Positions 1 through 9,078 are shown, counted from the stretch's first letter. The stretch is DNA of 64,000 nt from Planctomycetaceae bacterium (GCA_020638955.1 JACKHO010000002.1:620001-684000); one strand, 5' to 3'. Numbers and translations: made by a program. The notes: a model not told the origin generated them from the sequence alone.

Positions 1-13
1 AAATCGGCGACGG

Positions 14-979
14 CTATTGAACCGTGGCACGACCATTCCCCTGTGCAGTTCTTTCAATTTGACCGTTGGGAAGAATCTTCTGGGCGTTATTCATCTGCGG
101 TGGTGCCTTTTCATGTACCAGAAGTTTGTAGGCAGCTGGAAGTCGCCCTTGGAACGGGCTTTGCGGCAACCACGGGAGCTTTCGGGTAGCGTGTTTCGTG
201 AATACGTAAACAGTTTCATTATTACCTGAGGCACCCCACAAACGTACGGCTGTCGGGAGGAAGTCGGCGGTGTTCAGCAGTACTTCAATGCGTCGGTATT
301 CGCGCTGCTGCGCTGGGTGTAGAGGCGCGGCCACAATGTGAATGACGCCCTTTTGGGGATTGTGCATGTCCCCCAATGTCATCAGGTAGCGTTTCTTCAT
401 TTCCTCGGCTTTCATCCCGAACAGGAATGGCAGAGGACTCTCAATGATGTTCTGACCCTGAAAACGGGCCGGAATGTCGACCATGTTGTAGGTTTTCTCA
501 TCATGGTTGATGTCGAGAATTTCTTTTCCCGTACAAATCCAGGACTGCGTGTAGTTTGGCTTCACCTGGAACGTAACGCCTCGGGTCTCGTTCGTTTCAG
601 GAAGTTGTTTGGGAGGGAAGAAGTCCATCCGGCCCTTGTCAGGCTCTTCGTAGTAGTAACGCCCTTCCGACCGCTTCTCGATTTTAAACACAAAATCGTA
701 GTCGTACTTCTCGAATGCCCCTTCGAGCTTCGTCAGCTTGACGGAGTACTTCTCCCATGTGACAAGGATTTGCTCCAATTCCGGGCTGACTTCATGCTTT
801 TCGGCAGGCTGTCCCTGCTGCGCAGGCTGGACTGGACGTTGAATTGGGTCGGGATTGTTGGCGACCGGAGGAATAGTGCTGCGTCCGGGAGCCTGACCCT
901 GTCCCCACACTGCGCCTGTTGCAAGACATCCCGGGATGACAATGAGTCCCAGAATATGGGCAATAAGACGTCGATGCAT
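14..979 (-). CDS. TIGR03009 family secreted protein
   Basis: Exported protein of about 321 residues belonging to the planctomycete-restricted TIGR03009 family; its function is unknown. The ATG at 979 is chosen because it directly precedes a signal peptide (basic MHRR, then a hydrophobic stretch to about residue 25); an upstream in-frame extension to 1051 would bury it. After a Pro/Gln-rich linker, the family pattern is visible: a helical start with VTWEKYSVKLTKLEGAF, a beta-rich middle containing WICTGKEILDINHDEKTY, the FLFGMKAEEMKKRY segment, and a strand-rich C-terminal half. The fold resembles LolA/LolB-like lipoprotein carriers (inference). It is divergent from the LptF/G-type permease, with 293 bp between the two starts in which I see no clear promoter. 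Confidence 0.8.
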   Translation of the reverse strand: MHRRLIAHILGLIVIPGCLATGAVWGQGQAPGRSTIPPVANNPDPIQRPVQPAQQGQPAEKHEVSPELEQILVTWEKYSVKLTKLEGAFEKYDYDFVFKIEKRSEGRYYYEEPDKGRMDFFPPKQLPETNETRGVTFQVKPNYTQSWICTGKEILDINHDEKTYNMVDIPARFQGQNIIESPLPFLFGMKAEEMKKRYLMTLGDMHNPQKGVIHIVAAPLHPAQQREYRRIEVLLNTADFLPTAVRLWGASGNNETVYVFTKHATRKLPWLPQSPFQGRLPAAYKLLVHEKAPPQMNNAQKILPNGQIERTAQGNGRATVQ

Positions 980-1272
980 GTCGTGACAATCCTTCGTCTG
1001 CGTCAATGTGGGAACGGCTTTGACAGTTTCCGTACTGCAGGTGCGTGGCACCCGTTCCCCGAAGCCAATTACCGCGCGGGCGGCGCATGGCTCCGTGGCA
1101 GTCTAAATGTTCTTCGCCGTTCGCGGAAAGGCCGAATTCCCCCCTGACATGTCTACATCGGCACATTTCGCCGAAACGGCAATTCACCTTGACCCAAACT
1201 GCAGTTTTTACATACCAAACCGACCCAAATTGCCCCCATTTCTCGCTTTGTTGGCCGTGCAGTTCGCGTCCC

Positions 1273-2400
1273 ATGACGACCTTCGACCGCTACCTCCTGC
1301 AGCGATTTCTCTACGTCTGCATGGTGTTTACCATCGCGGTGCTGGGGCTGTACATCATCATCGACGGGTTCACGAACCTGGACGCCTTTCAGCTGAAATC
1401 TGAAGGGAAGGGCACGACTTATCTCGTACTCCTCATGGCCGAGCGGTATGTGTATCAGTCGGCCAACATTCTCGATTTGGCCGGGCCGACGATTGTCGTC
1501 ATTTCCGCGCTGTGTGCCCTCGCTCTCATGCTGAAGCAGGGGGAAATTCACCCCATGCTGGCAGCTGGTGTACCGACGTACCGTTGGGCGCTCGCGCTGC
1601 CGGTGGGGGCGTTGCTGCTGAATGCTGCCATGGTCTTCAATCAGGAATGGGTGCTTCCCAGGATTGCTCCACACCTGCAGACAAACCACGGGGACACCGT
1701 GAACGACAAGCAGGCAGTTCAGCCTCAGTACGATCCCAAGTGGTGGATTTTCATCACGGGGGAATCGACCATTCCGGGCGAACAACGAATTGATGCACCT
1801 GAGTTTCTGTTGCCACCATCCATTGCTGGCGACTTCGTCAAACTGCGAGGCGAGTCGGCGTACTTTTACGCGCGCGACGGAGAGAGTCCTCCCGGCTGGT
1901 TGATCACTAAGGCCGACCCTCCCGTCACCAGCTTGAAGCTCACCGACCAGGGACGCCAGGCCCTCGTGCCGCAACCCGATGGAACGAGCATTTTCATTTC
2001 AGCCACACTGACGTTCGATCAAATCTGCCAGCAGAATTCGAGTCTCCGTCTGGTGAGCACTCCCGAACTCGTACGCCGCCTGCAACAGCCAGCAGCGAGT
2101 TCCATTTCGCGCAGAGGCCAACTCGTGCAGCTGCATGCCCGGCTGACGCGACCGCTCCTGAACATGCTGGCAATCTTCGCGGTCATCCCCCTCATTGTCC
2201 GACGCGAACGGACGTCACCACTGCAGCAGGTCACGAATATTGGAGTTTGCATGCTGACCCTGGGAGTGATGTATGGCGGGTCGATGGCCTGTCACGCCCT
2301 CGGGCAAACAGGCCTGATGCGTCCCGAACAGGCAGTGTGGGGACCGCTCGTTGTCTCAGGAAGTTATGTCGCCTGGCTGAGTGGCGTCGTTCGCACCTGA
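1273..2400 (+). CDS. LptF/LptG (YjgP/YjgQ) family permease
   Basis: Inner-membrane permease of the LptF/LptG family, which in Gram-negative bacteria works with the LptB ATPase to extract lipopolysaccharide from the inner membrane. The 375-residue protein starts at the ATG at 1273 (MTTFDRYLLQRFL), the normal N-terminus of the family: DRYLL/QRF followed by the first membrane helix. Three membrane segments lie in the N-terminal 110 residues, then a periplasmic beta-jellyroll-like domain (about residues 130-285), then three C-terminal helices. A longer reading from 1045 has no family similarity. The final 45 bp overlap the end of the convergent murG. Only one of the usual two permeases is here; the partner must be elsewhere. 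LptF and LptG cannot be separated by eye. Confidence 0.85.
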   Translation: MTTFDRYLLQRFLYVCMVFTIAVLGLYIIIDGFTNLDAFQLKSEGKGTTYLVLLMAERYVYQSANILDLAGPTIVVISALCALALMLKQGEIHPMLAAGVPTYRWALALPVGALLLNAAMVFNQEWVLPRIAPHLQTNHGDTVNDKQAVQPQYDPKWWIFITGESTIPGEQRIDAPEFLLPPSIAGDFVKLRGESAYFYARDGESPPGWLITKADPPVTSLKLTDQGRQALVPQPDGTSIFISATLTFDQICQQNSSLRLVSTPELVRRLQQPAASSISRRGQLVQLHARLTRPLLNMLAIFAVIPLIVRRERTSPLQQVTNIGVCMLTLGVMYGGSMACHALGQTGLMRPEQAVWGPLVVSGSYVAWLSGVVRT

Positions 2401-3480
2401 CAGTTCCAGCAAGTGCTTGGCAATGTCACGACTTGCGTTAGGACGGGCAAGCTTGCGAATGGCTTGCGACAACATTTTGCGGTCGTGGTCGTTCTGCAGC
2501 AGCTCAGAAACGGCATCTTCAAATGAGCAGAATGGAGTTGCTCTCTGTATGATCATGACCTCCGCATTTTTCCATTGGTGATTCCGGACAGATACTTCAT
2601 GGGGGAGCAGAACTGCCGGCAAGCCGGCGCAGGCCAGCTCGGCCAGCGTTGTCGCGCCGCAGCGGCTGATGACCAAACCAGCCTTTTGGTACATCTCCCA
2701 AAGATCAGTGAGAAACGGACCGACTCGCGCGTTGATTCCTAATTTCTCATATTGCTGCTTCATTCGCTCGACGTCGTGGTTGCCCGTCTGATGGACGATT
2801 TCCCAACCAACGAATGAATCGGGATACTTTTGGAGCACGGTAATTACTGCGTCGTTCAACGTGGTTGCCCCTTGGCTCCCGCCCAGAATGAGCAACACAT
2901 TCCGTTTCGTTGAATAGGGGACGTTGACGAGTTGGTTGAATTCCGATCGCAACGCGACGCCTGTGCGGACATACTTTCCTCGTCCAGCCACTGGAATATC
3001 TGCCAGACCAGTGCAAACGAGTGAAGCAAAGCGTTTCAATAACGACGTCGCCTGACCTTCCAATGCATTTGGTTCTAACAGAGCAATGGGACGTCGCAGC
3101 CACACCGCCGCCAATACTGTGGGCACGCTGACGTAGCCCCCCGTGCCAATGACCACAGAATTGGGATACTTGAGTATGAGTTGGCGAGCCGCCTGGAAGG
3201 CACGCCAGAATTTTGGGAGTGCACTCCACGGACGCCAGCAAATGTCACTCCCCTGCGGTGCAGGGAGTTGCACCACTTCATCATGAACATGCGAAAGGAT
3301 TTGACGATCAATGTCTCTTTCGCCACAGCAGTACGCGACTCGGCAGTCAGATCGTAATCGACGTAATTCTGACGCCACCGCCATTGCGGGGAATATGTGC
3401 CCGCCACTTCCCCCGCCTGCAAAAATGAAGCAGGGGGCCGTACTCGAAGTCACAGAGTTTGGATGCTCTGTCTTGTCCAA
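2356..3480 (-). CDS. murG: UDP-GlcNAc:undecaprenyl-PP-MurNAc-pentapeptide GlcNAc transferase (MurG)
   Basis: GT28 glycosyltransferase that converts lipid I to lipid II on the cytoplasmic face of the membrane. Around residues 20-35 is the glycine-rich acceptor loop AGGGSGGHIFPAMAVA, close to the classic MurG GGTGGHxxPxLA. The second half has the donor loop LLILGGSQGATTLN and the UDP-GlcNAc region VISRCGATTLAELACAGLPA. Length 374 is normal. The start at 3480 is a TTG with no convincing Shine-Dalgarno, so the exact N-terminus is uncertain, but the first conserved strand follows soon after. It lies 71 bp downstream of ftsW on the same strand, the order found in dcw clusters, and its 3' end overlaps the convergent permease gene. 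Confidence 0.92.
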   Translation of the reverse strand: MDKTEHPNSVTSSTAPCFIFAGGGSGGHIFPAMAVASELRRLRSDCRVAYCCGERDIDRQILSHVHDEVVQLPAPQGSDICWRPWSALPKFWRAFQAARQLILKYPNSVVIGTGGYVSVPTVLAAVWLRRPIALLEPNALEGQATSLLKRFASLVCTGLADIPVAGRGKYVRTGVALRSEFNQLVNVPYSTKRNVLLILGGSQGATTLNDAVITVLQKYPDSFVGWEIVHQTGNHDVERMKQQYEKLGINARVGPFLTDLWEMYQKAGLVISRCGATTLAELACAGLPAVLLPHEVSVRNHQWKNAEVMIIQRATPFCSFEDAVSELLQNDHDRKMLSQAIRKLARPNASRDIAKHLLELSGANDATQPGDITS

Positions 3481-3551
3481 TGCCGAATCCGTTCAGAAGA
3501 GTTGAATCACAACGACGTCCGACAATGTTATTGCATTGTTCGCTGATTGTC

Positions 3552-4856
3552 TCACGCCAGCAGCGGACTTTCGACGGGTGCCGTTTCCTCTGTAGTAAAC
3601 GCCTCGTGAGCAAGGTCTTCCTGATTCGGATCGAGTGCTTCGTTCGGTTCTGGCGACATGTCTTCCACCGGACTGCGGGCCAGACTGAGGATGATCCCGA
3701 CCGCGGCACAACTCACCATCAAGCTGCTCCCTCCATAACTGATGAAGGGATGCGAAATCCCTTTCGGTGGCAGCATGGCCGTGACGACACCAATATTAAT
3801 TGCCGCCTGAATGACGAGCTGGCAGAGCAGGGCGGTCCCTGCAATTGCGGGGAAACTCTTCGTTGGATGCTGTCCGAGCAACTTCAGGCCGAAGTAGAAG
3901 AAGCTGAGCCAGAGTGCTGCGACTCCCAGCGTGCCCCACAATCCAAGTTCCTCGCCAATAACAGAGAAAATAAAGTCTGTGTTCGCTTCGGGCAGGAAGC
4001 TTAGCTTCTGCCAGCCTTCTCCCAGTCCCGTCCCACTTAATCCGCCCACGCCCAGCGTCGTCAATGATTGCCGCACCTGATACGGAGCCTCTTCAGGATG
4101 CGTCCACGTTGTGACAAATCCTTCCAGGCGTTTCCATTGATATGGCTTCAGTACAAGCGCACAGGCAATGGCAGGCAGTGTCACGACTCCCGCTGCGATG
4201 AACTCCTTGATCGGCCAGCCGCCCAAGAAGAGCACGAGTGCAAATAGGATTGTCAGGAAGACGGTAGTGCCTAAATCGGGCTCAATGACCACGAGCACTG
4301 CAGTGACGAGAAACGTACCGGCGAGCAGCATCCGGCCACTGAGTGTTGGCTTATCGCGTTGTGTAGACACAAGCCGCGCGAGCAGCAGTGTCAGTGTGAT
4401 TTTGGCGGTCTCCGAAGGCTGCATGGAAATGGGGCCGAGCCGAATCCAGCGCTGCGCTCCGTTGACACGCGTACCAATTCCAGGAACGAGGACCGCTCCA
4501 ATCGCGGCCAGTGTCAGCAGAAACAGAAACGGACTGGCACTTTTCCAGAAGCTGCCGGGCAGCAATGCCGCGATGGTTCCTACGGCAACAGCACCCGCTA
4601 AGAACAGCAGGTGTCGTGAAAGATAGATTTGATCCTGCTGCGAAGGCTGTGCCGTAATGCTGGCACTGAACACCATAATAGTCCCCACGGCCAGCAGCAT
4701 TGCGGTACACATCACAAAGGACTGCAAAGCAATACGCGACGGCCCTGCAGCCTGTGGAGACAGCGATGTTGAGGGGGCACCGGTCATCCGGTAAACATCG
4801 ACAACTCCGGCCTCACTCCCTGAGTAAGAATCGCGCCCTCGCACCGACCGGCGCAT
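3552..4856 (-). CDS. ftsW: Lipid II polymerase / SEDS protein FtsW
   Basis: Polytopic SEDS-family glycosyltransferase that polymerises lipid II at the division septum. About ten membrane helices are visible from residue 45 onward, plus the family signatures GEELGLWGTLGV and MLPPKGISHPFISYGGSSLM. The SEDS aspartate region is recognisable after GTRVNGAQRWI. The start is uncertain: ATG at 4856 (used) or ATG at 4787; neither has a good ribosome site, and the first 35-45 residues are a polar cytosolic tail either way. The C-terminal tail is acidic. Followed by murG in the same orientation, so co-transcription is likely. Many planctomycetes lack ftsZ, and the role of retained SEDS proteins there is debated, so a role in septation specifically is inference. 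RodA is the alternative; proximity to murG favours FtsW. Confidence 0.88.
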   Translation of the reverse strand: MRRSVRGRDSYSGSEAGVVDVYRMTGAPSTSLSPQAAGPSRIALQSFVMCTAMLLAVGTIMVFSASITAQPSQQDQIYLSRHLLFLAGAVAVGTIAALLPGSFWKSASPFLFLLTLAAIGAVLVPGIGTRVNGAQRWIRLGPISMQPSETAKITLTLLLARLVSTQRDKPTLSGRMLLAGTFLVTAVLVVIEPDLGTTVFLTILFALVLFLGGWPIKEFIAAGVVTLPAIACALVLKPYQWKRLEGFVTTWTHPEEAPYQVRQSLTTLGVGGLSGTGLGEGWQKLSFLPEANTDFIFSVIGEELGLWGTLGVAALWLSFFYFGLKLLGQHPTKSFPAIAGTALLCQLVIQAAINIGVVTAMLPPKGISHPFISYGGSSLMVSCAAVGIILSLARSPVEDMSPEPNEALDPNQEDLAHEAFTTEETAPVESPLLA

Positions 4857-4886
4857 TCGCTGCAATTCGCAGATGAAGAACGCCCG

Positions 4887-6032
4887 CTACTTCACCGGGT
4901 TTTCATACCACACCACGTTCTGGCTGTTTTGTCCGGCCACCAGCAGGTCAAGGTCCCCGTCTTTGTCCATGTCGACGGCACGCAAATCGTACGCGGCCTG
5001 CCCTTCTCCAATGACGTGCGTTTTGAAGTTTCCGGCCCCGTCGTTTTCAAACCACGCCGCAATTTCACTGTCGTAGGCAACCGTGGCCGCGTCGAGATCA
5101 CCATCGTTGTCGAGGTCGGCAACCTGCAGGCAATGTGGCGACAGCAGTGTGTCGTTGATTTCGTGTGTGGTCCATGTCGGATTCTCGAACCAGACGAGCC
5201 CGACACCGTGCCCGCGCGAACCAAGCAAATCGACCTTGCCGTCGCCGTTAAAATCTCCGGGATGAATGTTGGTCGCCCCAGGATGTTTTCCCGGCAGCAA
5301 ATGTTTTACGAACGGCTTTGTCGGATCGGTCGGAGCTTCCCACCAGGCGAACCACTCACCCAGTCCCGACTCGTCCTGAGGTCCACCTTTGGCCGCGAGT
5401 GAAATGTCGGCACGTCCATCACCGTTGATGTCGCCAATCCCCATGTAGTGGCTGAGGCCGGGGGCGTCATGATCAGCGAATATGAACCGATCCCACTGTT
5501 CGGTTTCCCGAGGATTCTTCGGGATACGTAACCACGCTGCCGAGTTCGCAAACGGCCCAACGGGTTGGCCACTGTTTGCGATGAGATCGAGCCGCCCGTC
5601 GCCATCAACATCCCCCTTCAGTAGTCCGTGAATACCGTTCAGTTCCGAATCTGCCACTCGGGCCTTCCACGCACCTTGCAGCGGTTCATCAGGACACTCC
5701 AGCCAAATAACGAGGCCCGGGCTATAGCGGGCACCAATGAAATCCAAGTCGCCGTCGCCATCGACATCCATCGTTTCGCTGTGAATGAATCCATTCCCGG
5801 GCGTTTCGTCGATAATGATTTCCTTCCAGTCCGGCGCGACAAACAATCGCGTCTTGCCTCCGCTGTTGCAAATGACGTCGATCAATCCATCACCCGAATA
5901 ATCTGCGGCCACCGCTGTCGTGTTACGCATTTCTTCCACAACAATATGCTTTTTCCAGCCGTCCGCTGCGTGTGCAATTGATGTCGCCAAAATTGAAAGA
6001 CAGAAGACAGCCACCAGCGTGCGCAAACTCAT
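4887..6032 (-). CDS. Secreted VCBS/FG-GAP repeat protein
   Basis: Exported beta-propeller protein of 381 residues. The ATG at 6032 begins a clear signal peptide (MSLRTLVAVFCLSILATSIAHA, cut before ADGWKK); an upstream in-frame start at 6065 would add 11 residues before it. At least six calcium-loop repeats of the VCBS/FG-GAP type are visible, for example DGDGDLDF, DVDGDGRLDL, DINGDGRADI, DFNGDGKVDL, DLDNDGDLDA and DMDKDGDLDL, each followed by a W-F/L-E-N-P type strand. Such propellers are abundant in planctomycete secretomes and usually bind ligands or proteins; substrate unknown. It is 30 bp upstream of ftsW on the same strand, but its function appears unrelated. Confidence 0.85.
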   Translation of the reverse strand: MSLRTLVAVFCLSILATSIAHAADGWKKHIVVEEMRNTTAVAADYSGDGLIDVICNSGGKTRLFVAPDWKEIIIDETPGNGFIHSETMDVDGDGDLDFIGARYSPGLVIWLECPDEPLQGAWKARVADSELNGIHGLLKGDVDGDGRLDLIANSGQPVGPFANSAAWLRIPKNPRETEQWDRFIFADHDAPGLSHYMGIGDINGDGRADISLAAKGGPQDESGLGEWFAWWEAPTDPTKPFVKHLLPGKHPGATNIHPGDFNGDGKVDLLGSRGHGVGLVWFENPTWTTHEINDTLLSPHCLQVADLDNDGDLDAATVAYDSEIAAWFENDGAGNFKTHVIGEGQAAYDLRAVDMDKDGDLDLLVAGQNSQNVVWYENPVK

Positions 6033-6242
6033 GTTGCTACTCCGAAGTCGCGAAGGAAAGGTCACGTATCTATGTTGACATTAGAGCAGTTTCGCCAACT
6101 TTGTTCATGCGACCGACCCGCGTGGTGTTGAAATCCTGCGGCAGTTTGGCCAACCTGAAACCGATGTCAGACGCTCAAACCGCCCAGACTGACAATGTGC
6201 CATTACCACTTTGATTGTCACTTTCAGAAAGTTGCCGAACCG

Positions 6243-7190
6243 ATGATGCGCTCGACTTTGCTTTTCCATGTCTTGTTGATCGCAATTGTTGCCATCGCTG
6301 GCATCACGAACGGTGAGGACGCGGCGAAAGGAAAGACACTCAAAGTCTTCATCCTCGCCGGGCAGTCGAACATGGAAGGGGCGGGGGCCATTGTGTCAGA
6401 TCCGAATCGAAATGAGGGACGCGGGTCGCTCGAATACTTGGCGACGCATCAACCCGACTCGCCCTATGCCAAACTGCGAAACGACAAAGGGGAATGGATT
6501 GAACGCGGCGATGTTTGGATTCATTACCTCGACCGCAAAGGGAAACTGAAGCCGGGATATGGTGCGAGGGAAGATCGCATTGGACCGGAACTCGGGTTCG
6601 GTACCGTTGTGGGTGATCATTTCAATGAGCCTGTGCTGCTCATCAAACTGGCGTGGGGTGGCAAGAGTCTGGCCGTTGATTTTCGTCCCCCCTCCGTGGG
6701 AGATGACGGCCCCGGCGTGTACTACAAGGAAGTCGTGACTCGCACGCGAGAACTCATGCAGAATTTTGGAACGGAGTTTCCCGAATTGGCTGGCATGAAA
6801 CCGGAACTGGTCGGGTTGGGCTGGCATCAGGGGTGGAACGACAGAATTAATCAGGGATTCAACGACGCTTACGAAGAGAATATGGACCACTTCATACGGG
6901 ACATTCAGACGCGACTTGAACGCACCCAATTTGCCCGTTGTCATTGCCGAAACCGGGATGAGTGGCTTGGAAGAAAAGCATCCCGTGCTCTGTCCCTCAT
7001 GAAGGCCCAGGCGGCGGTTGCTCAGCGTGAGGAATTCAAAGGGAACGTGGCTTTCGTCGGTACCAAAACGTTTTACCGAGCCCCCGAGGAATCTCCGTCC
7101 GGGCAGGGCTATCACTGGAATTCTAACGCGGAGACCTACTACCTCATTGGCGAGCACATGGGAAAAGCCATGTTGGGACTACTGGACTGA
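6243..7190 (+). CDS. SASA-domain carbohydrate acetylesterase, with internal frame-shifted segment
   Basis: Secreted SGNH-type esterase of the SASA family (PF03629, related to carbohydrate esterase family 6 and sialate O-acetylesterases), expected to remove acetyl groups from polysaccharides. The ATG at 6243 starts a signal peptide ending near ITNGED. The nucleophile motif FILAGQSNMEG, the block WHQGWND and the C-terminal catalytic region GYHWNSNAETYYLIG are present. Residues about 226-247 do not fit: in the frame one base ahead the same DNA encodes NLPVVIAETGMSG followed by LEEKHP, the expected family motif. An extra T near 6916 and a missing C near 6984 would explain this, each cancelling the other. 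The protein is thus full length but has about 22 scrambled residues beside the active-site face; it may be inactive, or the two shifts may be assembly errors. Confidence 0.82.
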   Translation: MMRSTLLFHVLLIAIVAIAGITNGEDAAKGKTLKVFILAGQSNMEGAGAIVSDPNRNEGRGSLEYLATHQPDSPYAKLRNDKGEWIERGDVWIHYLDRKGKLKPGYGAREDRIGPELGFGTVVGDHFNEPVLLIKLAWGGKSLAVDFRPPSVGDDGPGVYYKEVVTRTRELMQNFGTEFPELAGMKPELVGLGWHQGWNDRINQGFNDAYEENMDHFIRDIQTRLERTQFARCHCRNRDEWLGRKASRALSLMKAQAAVAQREEFKGNVAFVGTKTFYRAPEESPSGQGYHWNSNAETYYLIGEHMGKAMLGLLD

Positions 7191-7293
7191 CGAACATCGC
7201 CGTGGGGCTCAGTGAATGCCCCCGGTGACGCGACACTTGTTAAACGCGGACTCCTTTGACGCCGCAAACAGTCCAGTCACGAAGTATTCAATA

Positions 7294-8595
7294 TTATCCG
7301 AGGCCAGGAATGGACCAGCCGTCGCGATATTCGCGTCGGATAAACTTGTTGGCAGCTTCGCAGTTTGTCGCCACGAGGTTCTTGGAATCCCATTCAATGG
7401 GCTGCCCTGTGCGATAAGCGACGTTGCCCAGCAAAACCGTTTCGGTCAGTGGACCAGAGTAGCTGAACGGGCAGTTGGTCTTGGTGCCGTTAGCGATTGC
7501 GGAGGTCCACTGCGTGTAGTGGTTGTGATCGGAAAGTTCTGGCCATTTGTAGTTCGCGAAATCAGCCTTCGGGAACAACTCGGGCATTTCCGGGAAGCCG
7601 ACGAACAGGTTTCCTTTCTCACCGCGGAACAACACGCCGTTCTGTGAGCCTTTCCAATCGTCGGGGGCCAGGAACAGGCTCTTGTCCGGCATTTTGCTGG
7701 CTTCGTACCAGGTTACCTTCACTTCGTCACTGGTGTACTGACTGCCGGGGAACTTGTAAGTCACAATGCACCACAGTGGACCGCTCTCGGCATCTGGCTC
7801 TGGACCTTCGGCAGAAACGGACTTCGGTGCAGAAAGCTGGAGCGCGTTGACGACTGGGTCAAGCAAATGGCAGCCCATGTCACCGAGTGCACCGGTGCCG
7901 AAGTCCCACCATCCTCGCCAATGGAAAGGATGGTAAACGCCCGCCACATACGGACGAAAAGGCGCGACGCCAATCCAGTTGTCCCAGTGAACGGACTTCG
8001 GTGCTTCGCTGCCGCCAGCGGGTCGCTGCAGCCCCTGCTTCCAAAACGTGCCAGGCCGGTCGGTCCAGACATGTACGTCTGAGACTTTGCCAATCGCGCC
8101 GTCCTGGATGGCATGAACAGCCAGCTTCAGTCGGGCCGTGGCATGGTGCTGAATCCCCATTTGCGTAATGACGCCTTGCTTCTCAGCCACTTCGGCAATT
8201 CGGCGGGCCTCGAAAACCGAGTGGGCCAGCGGCTTTTGTGTGTAGGCGTGCTTACCGAGTTCCATGGCCGAAATGGTAACCGCGGCGTGCATATGGTCGG
8301 GCGTTGAAACAGTAACAGCATCAATGCCGGGATGTTCGAGCAGCTTCCGCCAGTCGGTAAACTTCTGAGCATCGGGAAATTTCTCGTGGGCCTTGGCGAG
8401 GCGTTCTTCGTCGATATCGCAAATGGCGACGATTTTGTGGCCGACCGAGGTTTCATGCATATCCGACCAGCCCTTGCCCCCCACGCCCACGCAGCCAATG
8501 CGGACTTCCGAGTTTGCAGCGAAGCTCGTCCGACCGAGACAAGTTGCAGCACCCACCCCCACGGCCACTTGAGAAAGAAAACTTCGTCGATTCAT
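7294..8595 (-). CDS. Tat-exported Gfo/Idh/MocA family oxidoreductase
   Basis: NAD(P)-dependent dehydrogenase-like protein of the Gfo/Idh/MocA family, 433 residues. The N-terminus MNRRSFLSQVAVGVGAATCLG is a twin-arginine signal. The Rossmann fold starts at VRIGCVGVGGKGW; the family's EKP motif appears as QKP (HAYTQKPLAHS), keeping the lysine. The C-terminal half contains WDFGTGALGDMGCHLLDPV, the usual alpha/beta domain with the conserved GxHxxD-like helix. Glucose-fructose-oxidoreductase-type periplasmic enzymes carry a tightly bound cofactor, which would suit export of a folded protein. Planctomycete genomes hold dozens of these; the substrate is probably a sugar or inositol but cannot be assigned. 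Confidence 0.88.
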   Translation of the reverse strand: MNRRSFLSQVAVGVGAATCLGRTSFAANSEVRIGCVGVGGKGWSDMHETSVGHKIVAICDIDEERLAKAHEKFPDAQKFTDWRKLLEHPGIDAVTVSTPDHMHAAVTISAMELGKHAYTQKPLAHSVFEARRIAEVAEKQGVITQMGIQHHATARLKLAVHAIQDGAIGKVSDVHVWTDRPGTFWKQGLQRPAGGSEAPKSVHWDNWIGVAPFRPYVAGVYHPFHWRGWWDFGTGALGDMGCHLLDPVVNALQLSAPKSVSAEGPEPDAESGPLWCIVTYKFPGSQYTSDEVKVTWYEASKMPDKSLFLAPDDWKGSQNGVLFRGEKGNLFVGFPEMPELFPKADFANYKWPELSDHNHYTQWTSAIANGTKTNCPFSYSGPLTETVLLGNVAYRTGQPIEWDSKNLVATNCEAANKFIRREYRDGWSIPGLG

Positions 8596-8691
8596 TGCTC
8601 GTTAATCCGGCTGGAGAACGTAATTGGTTTGAAGGCACACGTAAGTCTACACTGATGTTGAGACGACAGAAAACTGCAGGAGCCACGTTTC

Positions 8692-9078
8692 GTGTCCAAG
8701 TCCAAGAATTCGAAAGAGAAACCGGCAAAGAACTTGCAGCAATTGTTGTTCGGACGACTGCCGCTCGAACACGAAACTGTCATGTTTCTCGTCGTGAACG
8801 TGCTCGACTTTCTGCTGACCTACCGCCTCATGGCCTTCGGATCGGCGAGCGGGCATCGGGTCGTAGAATCAAATCCTGTGGCCAGGTACTTCCTGGACCA
8901 TTGGGGGCCGGTGAAAGGCATGCTGATGTTCAAGCTCGGCATTGTCATCTTTGTTTGCATCATCTCGCAAATTGTGGCGATGCGTCGACTCGAAACGGCC
9001 CGCTGGTTACTGCGGATCAGCACCCTGATTGTGACGTTTGTCCTCTTCTACAGCGTCATTCTGTTTTTCCGACACTGA
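8692..9078 (+). CDS. DUF5658-like small membrane protein
   Basis: A 128-residue integral membrane protein with three hydrophobic segments (about residues 33-50, 72-95 and 104-124). The pattern NVLDFLLTYRLMAFG, then ESNPVARYFLDHWGP, then MLMFKLGIVIFVCI matches the DUF5658 family, in which an NxxD-type first helix and an (E/x)xNP loop precede a helix with KLG. Function unknown. The N-terminus is basic (MSKSKNSKEKPAKN), so it probably faces the cytosol. The next gene on the same strand begins 100 bp later; co-transcription is possible but not shown. Confidence 0.7.
   Translation: MSKSKNSKEKPAKNLQQLLFGRLPLEHETVMFLVVNVLDFLLTYRLMAFGSASGHRVVESNPVARYFLDHWGPVKGMLMFKLGIVIFVCIISQIVAMRRLETARWLLRISTLIVTFVLFYSVILFFRH

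Noticed and set aside
338..1147. Plus-strand open frame of 269 codons
   Set aside because: Antisense shadow of the TIGR03009 gene; amino acid content is Arg/Val/Phe-rich with no domain and no signal peptide.
1189..1217. TTGACC followed by TACATA-like sequence before the LptF/G-type gene
   Set aside because: Spacing to any -10-like hexamer is 14 bases or requires a poor match (ATACCA at 17), so I do not call a promoter.
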